A stretch of 64,000 nucleotides of DNA, from NCBI GenBank assembly GCA_001557505.1, contig LSAX01000002.1, forward strand, positions 2,108,001 through 2,172,000, in the 5' to 3' direction. This DNA is from Reticulascus tulasneorum. Its lineage: Eukaryota > Ascomycota > Sordariomycetes > Glomerellales > Reticulascaceae. The translations under genes were made by a program, and so were the position numbers. Of this stretch, positions 45,599-58,620 are shown one piece after another; the stretch's first letter is position 1; every line of letters starts with the position of its first letter. The notes below the pieces were generated by a model, which was not told the DNA's origin, searched no databases, and was given only the letters and a program-made list of their open reading frames with translations.

Positions 45599-48500
45599 CT
45601 ACGTGGCATCCTCTTCCACCGGGTCCGGGTCCTTGAAGACACTTGGCTTCTCTCTGTCCTCCGTATACTTCTTAATATCATATATGAAGGGCTTGTCAGT
45701 ATCGAGTCCAAAGTTTGCCCGCACGCTAAGATCCTCAGGCCCAATTCCGACGCAGGGAAACAACCGTCCATGGGGAACATCCTTAAACCCATCGCCTGCA
45801 GAGCGTAGTTAGCAAAACCTTCTCAAGAATATGGCATTTCGGGCACACTTACCAAGGAGCTCACCATTCTTCGTCAAGAAGATTGTACTCCTCGTGAAGT
45901 CGACTCCACAGCCAACTGTATCACCTTGACAGTAATGTGGCCCGTAACGATAGCCATGGCTTCCGGTCTCCCTGTAGTCGAACAGGCCGCCATCGTCTCC
46001 GTGGTAGCCAAACGACACACCGCGGGTTGTATCCCAGCCAGGCATCTTGCCAAGGATGGCGTATTGTTGGGAAAATCCGATTCCGACCAGCCTGTGATAG
46101 TGGTTCAGCACCGATATACTTGGCTGTAGAAGTTTGACTTACCCGATTTCATTGTCAGACGTAAGGACGGTCAATTCAAAGTAGTATAGCGTCACACCGA
46201 ACGGCACGGGGTGATTCGCTCGGCAAGTGCCCCTTTCCCACTCCCAATCATCTACAGTCGCAGACAGCGGTTAGTCCAGGTGCTCGGCTAAAACCAAACA
46301 TGAAGACTTACCAGGAGAACGGGCGCGCTCTGCGGTGAGGCCGTCCTCGGATATGATGATTCGACTGTACTTATTAAGTTCATAGGTACTCCACCCCGAA
46401 GGATGTTGCCCGATTGACACGTCCTGCTTTGTGCTGAATTTATCCAAGAGCTGATTAGTATCGAAAGGCCCAAGCAGCTGAATGATTTCATGTTTGGTAG
46501 TCTGGATAGCCAGCATCAACGGGGTCCATCCATGTTGATCTTCCTTGCATGCAATCTCAGCATTGGACGCGATAAGTAGTTGAGACAATTCAAGAGAACC
46601 GCTTTCGATGGCAACATCGAAAAGATCCAGGCCGAGGTTCTGCGCTTCCTGGGGAGACTTCTTTCCTAAGATTTCTGCAGTCTTAGCGAACTCTTCCCCG
46701 TCGAGTTGGCCAACCTTGCGCCATTCGGCCACTGCCAAATCCAGCGGGCTGTGACCGTCAGCATTCTTGGTTTTTGGATCAGCGCCATATTGAATCAAGA
46801 GCTCGGTGATCTCCGAGTGTCCACGACCTGCTGCGGAGTGAAGTGCAGTGTTGCCGCGAGCGTTGGCTTTGCCCGTGATTGTCGGCCCATCACCTGCCTG
46901 AAGCAAAAGCTCGGTAATGTCTTTTCTCCCTCGAGCCGCACTTCGATGAAGTGGTGTTTGGCCTTCAATGTCGGGTTGAATTAGAGCTCGGCTATCGCCT
47001 CCCTGTGCCTTCAAGCCATCTAGTACGAGCCGTAAGATTTCTGCATTATCTTTGTAGGTAGCAAGACTGATCGCGTCGTGCAACTGCTTGTCTTTGACCG
47101 TCACGTCGGCCTTGAATTCAAGGAGAACTCGCACAAGCGGAAGGTTTTGTGAGATGACAGCTTCATGAAGAGTCGTCCGGCCCAGTAAGTCCTCACCGTC
47201 GTTCACATCAGCGCCATGCTGAAGGAGGATCTTGGCAGCAGTAGCATTGCCAGATAAACCACATTCATATAGCGGTGCTTGACTATTCTTGTCCTGCTCG
47301 TTGACGTTGGCTCCTCTTTCGATGAGGAGCTTCAGAATGCTTTCCGGTCCGTTGGGCCACGATAAAAGCCAATGCAGCGGCGTTTCGCCGTCCTCGTCCC
47401 TAGCGTTGACGTCAACACCAGGATGATCGAGTATAGCTTTGACCGTGTCGTTGTCTCTCTTTCGGATTGCTAGGTGTAGAACAGTTGCTCCAGTAGCGTT
47501 CCGCAGATGAATATCACCTCCCTTGGCTAAGAGATACCTCAGCATATCAACCGGTCCACCGTAGTCGACGAAGATGTGGAAAGGGGTTTGAGCCTCGATC
47601 TCCGATACAACATTAATATCGGCACCATGCTCTACCAAGAGCTTGATTCCAGCATAATTCCCCTCGCCGATGCAGACCAGGTGGAGTGGGGTTGAATTGT
47701 TCTCGTTCGCAATGTTGACATCGCCGCCGTTCTTTACAAAGTCTTCCATGTAATGAAGCAATCCATATCGCGCTGCGACGTGCATAGGATGATCGAAGGT
47801 TTCCAGTTTCCGCCAAGACAGTACTTTCTTCTGCCAAATCTTCAGAACATCAGAATCCTCTGTCAAGAAAATATCCAGCTGTTCGTAGAGGGTGGCCCAC
47901 ACGTCCTGATCACGTTCATCTTCTGGCCAAAGTTTTTCGGCCTCTCTTACATGGTAATGCCAATGTGTGAGCTCATACCGGAGAGCCTCTACCTCGTCTT
48001 CGACTCCATCGACTGTTTGGGTCTCAGCATCATCCGCACCAGCATCGGTTGCCGCATACTGTACGGAACCAGTATCGTTATCGTCTTGGACTTCATCTCC
48101 GGTTTCTTCTATTGGCTTCTGCTCTGTTTGTTCGCTCGGGTTCAAGACAGGCTCTGGAGATTCCACAGTGTCTTCGGATTTGGTGGCATGATCAACAACA
48201 TCAACACCATCCGTGAGTGAGGTCTCGTTTTTGGTATCCTCGTCATCTGGGGTGTCTTTGTCCTTATCCTCCTCGCCGTTCACCTGTGCCGTTGTCTCTG
48301 GCGCTTCTTCAGGGTGCTCTGTACCGCTAGCTTCACCAGCTCCGTCGTCCTGGGTAGTCTCTGGTTCTTCGTCTGACTTTGGCTTCTCCAACAGGCTCGG
48401 TGGGAGGAATTCTTTCTGGAATGGCTTGCTGTTGAGAGTTTTCAGACAGTGAAGTGCCATGGCGAGATGCCCATGTTTTGGGGTGGCCTCCAAAGTCGAA

Positions 48501-51019
48501 AGCGATCCGAAGCGTTCCCTGCACTTAGGGCACAACGTTTGCTCGTGCTGAATGTGTTTCGACTCGTTTATGATGAAATCTCTGACAGAGGCGTGTTGCA
48601 AAGAGACGTGGTCTTCCTTGTCAAACTTGAGGAAATTCCGGCTAGCATTCTTCAGAACGACGATGGAATCTCTGCCGTTGTCGTGTTCCTCCTCGTCGCT
48701 CTCTTCAGAGCTATGCTCGGATCTTTCGCATTCAGCTTCGTCCTTCTCTGCGGTCTCTTTGTGGTCGGCATCCTCGTCGCTGGGACTTTCGTCGTCAGAA
48801 TCCTCATCGTCATCGTCATCTTCTTGTTTGGCATTGGCTTCATCTACACCTTCATCTCCGGAATCTTCCGCTACTCGAAAAGTGTCCTCCAGTTCGTCAG
48901 CGATTGGGATTGCAGAGATGCGACCCTCGCCGCAAACCATCCATCTAAGAGCAACGAAGAGATACTGTCGGACATCTGGATGCAACGTTTGCAGCTCTTG
49001 CGTATACAGTCCAGCCATGCCGTCTGGAAACTCCTCCATGATCTTCTTAAACGGTCTTCTAATTGCGCCAGCTTGCTTCAAGCTTTCGACAGCCAGACTT
49101 GCATCTATGAATATAGGTATTAGCTTGTCCTTTCTATAATCTTCTACGAGATCTCGAGAGACAAAGGAAATAGGTACACGGAAGCGAAAGTGGTCTTCTT
49201 CGTGGGGATGTGCGATCCAATGTGATTCGGATAGTACTTACACCGAAACATTCCATCAGCCTTGACGGCAATTCTTGCGCTTGCGGTGCGTCTCTTTTCC
49301 TTATCCCATCGCTGGATCTGCTTCAACGAGCCGGTAATGTATGTTTCCACGTCCGTGCAGGTACTTGCTTTCGTCACGTCAATAGTCGGATACAGAAAGA
49401 TGTGGTTCCGTATATCCTCCTCGGGTCTGGTGGAAACTAGGACACGAATGTCCATTTCAGTGTCGGCAATTTGGGTGAGTGCATCCAGGAGCCCATCGCT
49501 CCAATCATTGCATTCGTCTAGGGCGTCCACGATCACGTATACCGGTCGTTCCAACGTCTTTGCCAAGTCAATCAACAAGGGTTGCATGCTCGACTTGGCC
49601 TGGAAATCCTTGAAGATGATTCCAGCTGGCTCTTTGGTAGCTGTCCTGGCCTCCTTGACTCGCGCAACAGTTTTCTTCTTCCGGTCTTTGAAGGCCTCGT
49701 CGTCTGCAGAAGATTTGCTCTTCTTGACAGGCTCTTCTCCAGCTTTGTGCATAAGCTGTAGAAGAAGATGAAGCATGATCCTATTGCCCTTCTGCGTATC
49801 GTCATTGCCCGTCTTGCAGAAGAAATGGAGGATTATTGGGACGCTCTTTTCGTTTTCCGGCTCTCTATCCTCGAGCCATTCGATGATCGACGACACCAGA
49901 ATGGATTTCCCGAACCCAGCCTCTCCCATAATCGATAAAAGTCGTCCGTTGGTTGGGCCAGTGTGCTTGCCTAGCCAATTCTGGAACGCATCATCTTCAA
50001 GAATCCATTTGCAAGTCCCAGGGTGTCTTCGGTCGATGTTGTCTTTCAAGATCTTTCGCGGCAATTCGAGCTCGGCGGAAGTACCAGAGCGCAGCCATTT
50101 CATCTGCTCGTTGAAGTCCCTCTCCAGTTCTTGGGCTTCCTTCTGCTTAGTCTGCTCATTTTGAATGACCTTCACGGCAGGCATAAGTTCGTCGTCGAGT
50201 GTCTGAATGAACTTTCGAATGGCCTTGGAATCTTCGTGGACATCTTGAAGAATGTCCATAGCTGCTTCGTGGAAGGCAATATCCGAGACTTTGTGCAACT
50301 CATCGCGTTTGAACTTTGCATCATTGAAGATCTCAGTCAATTCTTCCGAACCGCCAAACATGATAGATACGGTGCGTCCTGAGACGCCTGTCAATCCGAG
50401 TCATATACTCACATTAGGAATGACCGAACTTACCAATTCGTGAATGCCCAAGCACAAGTTTCCTCGTCTCATAGGCAAACTTGAGGACTAGACCTAACAA
50501 GGGTGGGATCTTTTCCAACACCTTGTCCGCAAGCATCTGGGCTTGATCTGTGTATACTGAAATCTTCTTCAGCTGACGCTTAGCGTAGATTTCGCACACA
50601 AAGATTATGTCGGACATCTGATCAATGGAGTCGGTGAGAAACAGGCATGTTTCGAAGTCCTTGAGAAACCCAGCTGCCACCATCCGAAAAGCCGACCACA
50701 CGTACGACGCGGTTTCGGGTGCATATCGCATCGCCGCGTCGCCAATGTGCAGGAGGAATTCGAGCCTCTGTAATACCCTTCCAAGCTTGAATTCAATCGG
50801 CTTTCCAACAAACTTGGGCCCGTAAGCGGCGATTGCTTTCTCTTGCGCTTGCCTCAGAGATCTCAGCGTGTCTTCCAGCGTCGCTTCATCCCGTAGAGCC
50901 TCCTTCTTCACATCGCGAGCTGTTAGCTGGCTGATGAATATCGTACGCGCCTCAATCCATAAGAAATCGATGGCTGCCTCTGGCTGAGCCTTCACGGCTG
51001 AAGCAGGGATGGTCTCCAT
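45599..51019 (-). CDS. NLR-like STAND protein: N-terminal helical domain, NACHT, ankyrin repeats, SPRY
   Basis: Six exons (50434-51019, 49242-50378, 46312-49104, 46143-46251, 45853-46091, 45599-45795) join in frame to 1686 residues. Residues 1-195 resemble the DUF7708-type helical domain found before fungal NACHTs. NACHT has Walker A GEAGFGKS (about 347-354) and Walker B VYVIVDALDE (about 475-484). A very acidic Asp/Glu/Ser linker follows (about 650-720). From about 1000 to 1460 there are about a dozen ankyrin repeats (for example STPLHLVCIGEGNYAGIKLL, ETPLHWLL, QTPLHRSAARGRKDITELLL). The last three exons encode a SPRY domain (ELTVLTSDNEIGLVGIGFS, SFGYHGDDGGLFDY, GDTVGCGVDFTRSTIFLTKN). By family, this is a cytosolic sensor that oligomerises on ligand binding; ankyrin and SPRY would read the ligand. 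The acceptor of exon 2 may instead be at 50387. All motifs are intact. Confidence 0.88.
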
Positions 51020-51703
51020 CACAAGTGAGATGAACGCGTATCGATCACCAATGTACTCGAACGACTAAAAAGCAGTCCTGGATTCTGGAGATGGTGTTGT
51101 TATATACTTTGGCCCCCCACCTCTTCTCCCACCTCTTCTGACACGAAACTTGTCCGTCGAACATAGTGTGGCAAGGCTGTGTGCCTAGCCCAATAAAGGA
51201 GCATGCTCCCTGGCAACGTGCATGCATCATCCGATACAACGCACATCATAGCGCTGATGGCGGGTAGGGCCATCCCACATTAGTCTACGGGCTTAGTGGC
51301 CGGGTGCTTGCTGGTGGGCCGCCATCGACAGGGGTTGGCCAGACCGAGGTTGGGGGCCGGCGCGATGGGACAGTAATAATCCACAATAGAGGTCGAGTCG
51401 ATGAAGAAACAGATTCTAAAACGGGTCCACGGAAACTGAAGCTGGTTGGCTGTAGTCCGTAGATGATGCAGCCTCCGTAAGGAAGATAGTTTACCTTACC
51501 TAGATGGACTTGCATATGCACATGTCAATAGCAGGCAGTCGTCATTACTCATACCAGCAGTCAAATGCCATCTATTCACACACAGCCTCAAAGTGCAACC
51601 AGAACAGCTGACGTGCCTCTTACTGAGATCAAGGTCCATAGCTCAACGCGTGTAATCATTACTAGTGGTAGTTGAGTATAATAAATAGCCTTCATCCAAC
51701 GAC
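51020..51703. other. intergenic, no gene seen
   Basis: Promoter of the NLR-like gene and 3' flank of ctf18. Short frames have no motif. Confidence 0.5.
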
Positions 51704-54700
51704 CTACAAACCCCTCAGGAACTCCTGCAAAGAAATCGGTTTCCTAACAGCATTATTCAATCCCTCGTGGAACGTAACCCAGGCCTTCGGCTCCGCCTTC
51801 CCGGCAACCCCACTGTTATTTGTCCTCCGTTCACCAGTGTTGACATCTCTTTCCTGCAAGGGCTCCTGCACTTGAATCACGCGACCGAAGAAGTCCCTTT
51901 TCACGCTCGAAGCTAAAAGCTGTTGTTTGTTGAGTGCTGGCTTGAGGTTTTCCTTGTCATCATGGAAGACAAAGTCCTCATGGCTGAGCAGATTACCGGC
52001 TTTAAATCTCGCCTGCCGCGCCGCGTTCTCGCGCAAGGCAATCGTCTTCTGTAGTTCTTGGTCTAGCACTTGCCGGACCGCATATCTCGTCGGGGCCTGG
52101 CTTGCGAGAAGGATGTTACCAGCTGTTTCGAAGCAGGCGAGGGCATCAAGATCCCTTGACAAGGTTAGCGCCTCTCCAGGCTCATAAGGTTGCTCTGAGA
52201 CTCACGGTTCCATGCGGTACACCCATTGCGGCGCTCTGTTTATGATAGAGTCGGTCTCAATCTTGCCTCTCTGCAGCTCAATGCCAACGTCAGCCAGCAC
52301 CTCCGCGGCACGCTTGACCATGTTCTTCTCGGCCTCTTTTCGGACACTCGCTGTGCCCTTCTGATCGCTACTCCCGCCAACCACAACTGGCTTGACGTCA
52401 GGGGAGACCAGTCGGACGAGGTAAGGCAGGAAGTCCGTAGCGATTGCCTCTACACTGCGGAACGAGCGCGACAGGGTCGGGTTGAGCTGTGCGTGAATTG
52501 CCTGCAACGCAGATCTGTTCTGCTTCTCGGCTTCGTAGGCTGCATAGTCTGCCCTTGAGCCCGAGAAAGGGAGAGGCGGGGCATCATCCCCATCAGCGTT
52601 ACCTCCCCACTTCTTGTCGTATCCCGTAGCCTCGAAATGTTTGTGAGGCGATGCAAACAAGCTATGGCAGGCGAGTACCGGCTGACTAAGATATGCTCCC
52701 AGCTCCCAGTCTTGGTTCGAATAGATTCTTGAGGAGCAAGTGTCGAGGAAGTGCATCCAATCGTAAGCCTCGTTAGGCTTTGATAAGAACGAATCGTCGT
52801 TGAACTCGCGATTAGGATACTCGAGGAAGATATCGGTCATGATCCGGTCGATATCACCGCTCGTGTCAACCATTTGTCGAAGACGATCCATAGCATACTT
52901 CTTATGGTGTTCTGCAAAGCTGAGCTGAGCTTGAGGTTGCTCATGCCGGTTCTTGGAGGGTTGTGACAAGTTGAGGGCCTGCTTGGGAAAGCCGCCGCCT
53001 TCCTTGAAGATGCGATTCACGATATCTTTCACTCCTCCACGACCAAGACCTCTTGCTCCACCCGCACCATTTGTTAGATCTCGGAGAACGTGTGTCTCTA
53101 GCCACTGTCTTGTCAAGTGTGTATCGGCGGCAGTTGCAGTGGATTTGTATCGTCCTGCAACCCATTCACCGACGACCATAACTCCACGCAAATCTCCCTC
53201 TGCTCCGCTTTCGGCGCCTCGTTTTGAATCGATTCCACTTGTCATTCCCCAAGCCGCCTCGCAGATCTTTCGTGCCGCGTCTTTGTCGCAAGGGATCCCC
53301 TCCTTGTCGAACACCATCTTGAGGCGCGTCACGACCGCATCGATTGCCGGCCGGCCCACATGAATGACTTCTGCTAGATTCGATTGTCGAAGTGGCCGCA
53401 GGGAGGGGTGATAGACGTCATTGCAAATGAGGATGAGAGGCCGCATCAGGCGAAAGTCATCCCCCTTCCTCTTCTTTCTCCTCGCAGTCGACCCTGTTGA
53501 TGTGTCCGGCCCAGTTGCATTCTTTTGGTCCAGCAAGACAAGATCTATTAGCGCCTTAATGAAGCCGCCCTCGCCGGAAGCTCCAGAGCCAGCCACTACT
53601 CCATCAACTTCGTCAACAATGACGCAGGCGGGCCGAGCAACTTTCTGCTGCTCGCCGTCTTTTGTCTTCTTGTTGCTTACGGTCTTGACACTCTCCGTGC
53701 CCAAGCTTGTGCGTATTCGGCCATTCACGACGTTTCGGCTTCGGTCGTCACTCGCGTTGATCTCTATGACCTCGTATCCAGCCTGTTTGGCGCACACGTG
53801 GGCCAGAGTTGTCTTACCAAGACCAGGCGGTCCAGTAAGCATAAGTATCTTTCGGTGTGGCTTTTCCTCCTCAGTCTGTAGCTTCGCTCCAAGTCTTCTC
53901 ACGGCTGAGGGCTTCTTTGCGGCGCCTGGGAAGACCATTGGATCCCAGCGCTTTAGCCATCGAAGAACCATTCGGTTTGTTCCATCGTCTCCGCAGAGAT
54001 CCATGAATGTCTTTGCCCTGTACTTCTCAGTCCACAGCAACGACTTCTTGTGCTTTTTCCCTGTCTCCACAGACCGCACTGGCACATCTGCTTGGATGTC
54101 CAATTCCGGTTTCTGCTGAGAGTCTTTCTTGGCTAGCTCCTTCGCCGCGGCGTCGACAAGCTCGTTGATCTCAATACCGTAGTAGCTACGCTTCGCTCGT
54201 CCTTCCTTGGTTTTGGATCTGGCTGCCACCATGCTCTCGTACGAGTGATTCGTTGTAGGCTTCCGAGCTCTAACGGTGCACGACTTCCCTGTGCAGGGGA
54301 TCATTGTGTATGTTCGGCGGGGCTGGTAGGATGGAATTGAAGAGAATGAAGGTTGATATTGGCTGGGCCGGATATTGCTGTCAGTGACCAAGGTGTCCTG
54401 CTGGGGGATAGCAACGGAAACCCCATGGTTGGCGTTCGCGAGTGGCAGCGTCTCCAGCGCCGGTCGTGGAGATGATAATGGTATCGCGGCTGCCGCTGAT
54501 TCCTTAAGGCTATCAAGCATCTGCTTCTTTAAGGGGGGTTGCCTGATTTCGTCGGAGTCGGAGTCTGAGTCTGAATCATCGTCAACCACAAATCCACCTT
54601 GGACTTTAGGCCGGGATCGAAGAGGCTCATGTTGAATTCTGGCTCGTTTCGCGCCAGGAGGCGACGAACTGGCGGGAAATACAATTGGTGATGAAGCCGA

Positions 54701-54706
54701 AAGCAT
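51704..54706 (-). CDS. ctf18: Ctf18, large subunit of the alternative RFC clamp loader
   Basis: Two exons (52206-54706, 51704-52154; 51-nt intron GTGAGT...AAG) encode 983 residues. After an unstructured N-terminus with an Asp-Ser run comes the RFC box WTEKYRAKTF (225-234), Walker A GPPGLGKTT (292-300), sensor-region EINASDDRS, Walker B VIVDEVDG (362-369) and LILICNDVYHPSLRPLR. The C-terminal tail has VKRDFFGRVI, the Ctf18 motif that binds Dcc1-Ctf8. Ctf18-RFC loads or unloads PCNA, and works in sister-chromatid cohesion and replication checkpoint signalling in the nucleus. ATG 54706 is the first in frame. No defects are seen. Confidence 0.94.
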
Positions 54707-55323
54707 TTTGAGCGCTCATGGGTGGATGTGCCAGCTCCGAATTGAAGGATTAATTAGAGTTGTCGAACAGAAAGCTTCTCGATGAATCCTCGAGCAACAG
54801 GTGGTACAAATGGTGCATCGACGCGACGCGCTTTTGAGTGTGCTTAAACGCGTCGCACTGGATTGGCGCCAAAACCCCACCATCGGTACGTGGGAAGGAA
54901 TTTGTTGATACACAGTGCATAAAAGGTATGCACTGTCTTCCCGCAGCCAACTGGACATCGATGAAATGGCTTGGACGCCGCTCTGAATTCACAGATGAAC
55001 CCCTTCTCCTGGCTCAGCCCTCCAGTCTCGTGCACCTGCTTTTCAAGAACAAGTCATTGGCTTTATGCAGTAGCCCAAATCTGCGGAGGATGGACTTAAA
55101 GGTACAGTTGAGAACAGTAAGACAGAAGCTCCAACATTTGAGCAGCTCTATGTGACTACCAGAGAACTACCTCCCGGATGCCAATGGCATACAATTATAC
55201 AATCAGGAGTAGGCGGTCATGCCTAGAAATGAAGAATGGTAAATATAGAGCTATTCGAACATCGTCGACCACTTGGTTCCATAAATACGTCAACCTACAT
55301 CACCAGCAAGAAGTAACCTGCTG
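54707..55323. other. intergenic, no gene seen
   Basis: Promoter of ctf18 and 3' flank of the HIT-family gene. Frames on both strands lack motifs. Confidence 0.5.
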
Positions 55324-56103
55324 TCACTCCCCCATTTCCTTCAGAACGCGTCTGTAAAGCTCCGCCTCTGCCTCCATCTCTTCATTGCTCCTTGCCTTCC
55401 TCCCTTCGTCTTCAATTCTCGGGAACCCACCGCCAGGCACTGGTCTCTCCCCTACAGCCGCATCCCACAGCCCTCCGCCAACATTGCCGTCCTCCTTAGC
55501 CATCAAGTCGTAAATCTCGTCAGTCGGCCCCGGGTCCTTCCCTGTTGCGCCGGGGATCCGCGGCAGGAGATGCACATGCACGTGCCGTACCGTCTGTCCA
55601 GCATCAGCGCCGTCTTGAATTGCAATGTTGAAAGATCCTGCTTCTGGCTGTGCCGTTTGTGACTGGGAATTTGGGCTGTCTTGGGCAATGAAGTATTGAC
55701 GTGCTAACATGCGCTGGACAACTTGGGTGGTGGTGAAGAGGTCGGTGAGCTCCGGGGCCGAGAGCTCTGTGAGGCGCTCATGGGGCTTGAGTGGGCAGAT
55801 TAGGACATGGCCTGGCAGTAGGGGCTTTATGTTCACGAGGGCGAAAGAGTGACGTGTCGTGAGAAAGACCTAAGCATGTTAGATATGTGAGGAAGAACGC
55901 CGTATGAAATTTGACAATATAAGACCACTTCCATAATCCTCGACTAACCAAACTGGCAGGTCTCAAGACCAGGCCAAGATAGTAGGAACTCAATGGAAAG
56001 TCTCTCAAGCCGAAAGAGACAAGCAGTGACAGGAGAATAGAATGCTAACCTGTTTCGTAACCTCAAATGGGCCGAAGCGTATCGTCTTGTCTTGCGAGCT
56101 CAT
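55324..56103 (-). CDS. HNT2: FHIT-type HIT-family hydrolase (bis(5'-adenosyl)-triphosphatase)
   Basis: Two exons (56050-56103, 55324-55869) encode 199 residues. Exon 1 gives MSSQDKTIRFGPFEVTKQ; a 180-nt intron (GTTAGC...TTAG) leads to VFLTTRHSFALVNIKPLLPG, the usual FHIT opening. The histidine triad is RHVHVHLLPR with His114, 116 and 118, preceded by FNIAIQDGADAGQTV. The enzyme cleaves diadenosine polyphosphates such as Ap3A to AMP and ADP in the cytosol or nucleus. A Gln-rich insert at about 80-95 and a longer C-terminal region are family variation. The symbol follows the yeast ortholog and is a family-level assignment. Confidence 0.88.
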
Positions 56104-56672
56104 CTTTCGTTCTGAGGTGTAAATATAAGTCTTGTACGGCGCGAGGAATTGGCGCCTCACTCTTAACATAGTCCTAGCCGCTGCTACTGCGATCCGGAGG
56201 CCTCAATGTCGTTGAGACGACGGTGTGGTCAGCAACGCCTCGGTTTGACTTTGGTTTGGTGGTAAAATTGGAGTTGGAGAGGTACCGGACGCATAATTGT
56301 TAGTGCAATCAAGGAATCTAAGTAGTGGCGTCATCACCACCAGCTGACCATGTCAGGCCTTGCAAACGGCTTATTATATACTGAGCTCACGATAGTAGGA
56401 AATTCACAAAATTTGAAAGTCAAGAGATGAGTTCTCATATAATTCATTCAATTCGAGCAATACAGTAGTCTATCGATGCTTATGCATGATGCAGCCAAGC
56501 TGACTGGTGGGCATTCAAGCCATGAAACTCCAGCTCTACCATCTCCGCGCGGTGTGTCTATGTGTATCTAGGTATCAACTGCATGTAATATGTGAAAGTA
56601 GAATCGTAAATGACAGTGAAAAATCGCCCTTGACATCAATACACAACGTCATCAAAAATATCATATACAAAT
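56104..56672. other. intergenic, no gene seen
   Basis: Promoter of the HIT-family gene and 3' flank of the MFS gene to its right. No gene or repeat is seen. Confidence 0.5.
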
Positions 56673-58620
56673 TCAAACTCGAGGCGCCAGTTCGTCCTCC
56701 AGTAACGACTCGGAGCTAGCAGCAGCGCTTCGCAGATTCGTGGGTGAAAGAGGCGCGGGGTCGTCCGAATCCTTCATATATACTAAGAGACTATTAGTGA
56801 AAGGATCATGTGTGCGGCAGACTCATACCATACCATGCGGTGAGACCAGCAAGCTTGCTAAGAGGGCAACCCCAAACATCGAAGACAGAAGCACGAAGAT
56901 CGCTTGGTCAAACTTTCCAACCGTTGCATAATAGACAGTGTTGAAGGCAATCGGGGAAAGCACTCTCGACAGAGAGTGAAGAAGACCGATGGCTCCTAGC
57001 AACTGTCCTGTGCGTTCTGGAGGTACGTGTTTTGTGAGAGCAGCTTGGATCGTGGCGCTCCCAAGGCCACCGAATGCGGTGACCATACCGGAGAGAATGA
57101 AAATACTCTCTGTTCTCGCAAAGAGATAGCCAAGGGATCCGACGACATCCGACACAAGTCCGAAGCGCAACACCCACACGTCCACCTTGTCAGCACCTTC
57201 GTTTGATTCCATGATCATTATACCCGATTCTCTCCGGCGACGAGCTGCGGGACGTATACGCCCAAAGTAGTTAATGGTTGGCATAATTAAAACTAAAGCC
57301 AGGACCCGAACCATGGAAACTGCCGAGATGAAGCGGGAACTCTCCAGGGTGCCCCAGTTCCAGGTGGTATCGGACTCCGAATAGAGTAGAATGACAGTGC
57401 CTGCACTCATAGCTGAGCCAAGGAGAATCATATCCACGACGGAGAGAGCAATGAAGTTGAGTCGGAGCTTCGCCGACGTGCCTGCGCCGGTTGGATAAAG
57501 AATCTTGAGTGGCGCTAGGGGGTTCTCTCTCCGCAAGGCTGCCGCCCAGTTCGTATCCTGGCCGTCTTGTTCCTGGGCGTGCTTCTCCCGGGCACGCTGC
57601 TGGCGCTTCTTAGATAATGACTCTGGGATAACGAAGCCAACAAATAGAATAAAGAACAAGTGGCAGCACGATGTGACGTAAAAGATGGATAGCAGGCTGC
57701 CGGTCCACGTCACAAAGTATCCTGCAAGGAGCGGACCGAATGCGAGACCGGTGAAGAGACAGGCATGCAAGTAACCTATCGAGACTGCGCGCTTGGACGG
57801 TGGTGTGCAATCACTGCAGTACGAGTTGGTGAGGATGCTTCCTGTGGTGAAGGATCCCGTCAGTCCATCAAGCATAGACCCAAATATCATCCAGTTGTAA
57901 TGGACCACATCCGGGTACTTCGCACACAGAATAGTGATGAGTTCCGCGAGGAGGCCGCCACATGATGCGACTGCTAGCAACTTCTTCCTCCCATATCGAT
58001 CCGACAGATGCCCGAACTTGGGGGCAATTATGGATGACAAAATACCCGTAACCAAACCCAGCACCAAAGTGAAGATTGAGACATTTTTCTTAACATCCGG
58101 GATAAAACATTGCGGGTTATCTGCTCCCAGTATGACTGGCAAAAAGGTGAAGTTCGGGTCGACGAGTGTTTGGTCCGCGAAGTATTCTCGACAAACAAGA
58201 TCAACGATTCTATGCGATACCCCGGGTAAGCATGTAAGTCATGATGGCTCATCGATGGTGCATACATACAGATTCAGCTTCGGGACTAAGATGCCTCCGA
58301 AGGCGAGGGTGAAGAGAAAATATGGGCCTAGCAGCCAATATACCTGGATCCGGCTCAGTATACAGGATTAGGTTTCGGGGACGGGCAGAGCTTACAGACG
58401 GAGCCCGCCACCACGGTAGCCCAGCAAAATCATCGGCTCCAACCCAGCTATCTTTGCGACCTCCGTTTGTGATTTCCTGGCCGGCAACGCCCAAAAGCCG
58501 TGTGGTCTCGGTCGCTTCCTGTGTGTCCGCTTGCCAGCCATTTGACAAGTTGCCTGCCTTGCCAACAATGAGATCCTGCTCAGCGCCGACTCCGGCAGGC
58601 CCGCTGTTCAAACTAGACAT
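56673..58620 (-). CDS. MFS transporter (DHA1/ZIFL-like)
   Basis: Four exons (58396-58620, 58270-58343, 56834-58209, 56673-56782) encode 594 residues. A polar N-terminus carries ETTRLLG, a possible dileucine-type sorting signal. TM1 spans the exon 1-2 join (YWLLGPYFLFTLAFGGILVP). MFS motif A is GHLSDRYGRKKLL, and TMs continue with GLTGSFTTGSILTNSYCSD and LFTGLAFGPLLAGYF. The second half (ALSVVDMILLGSAMSAGT, ILSGMVTAFGGLGSATIQAAL) has further membrane helices, followed by a Ser/Glu-rich tail. The family is close to fungal DHA1/zinc-induced-facilitator-like transporters, proton antiporters for small molecules; substrate unknown. Introns are GT-AG (47-60 nt). The last exon adds only about 36 residues and depends on a GTATGG donor; without it the protein would end 35 residues earlier. 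Confidence 0.85.

Noticed and set aside
48449..49123. 224-codon plus-strand hydrophobic open frame
   Set aside because: It lies opposite the acidic Asp/Glu linker of the NLR-like gene; its Val/Leu/Ile-rich runs are the mirror of GAC/GAG-type codons.
55778..56008. 76-codon minus-strand frame with hydrophobic sequence
   Set aside because: It covers the intron of the FHIT-type gene; splicing 55870-56049 restores the conserved start instead.
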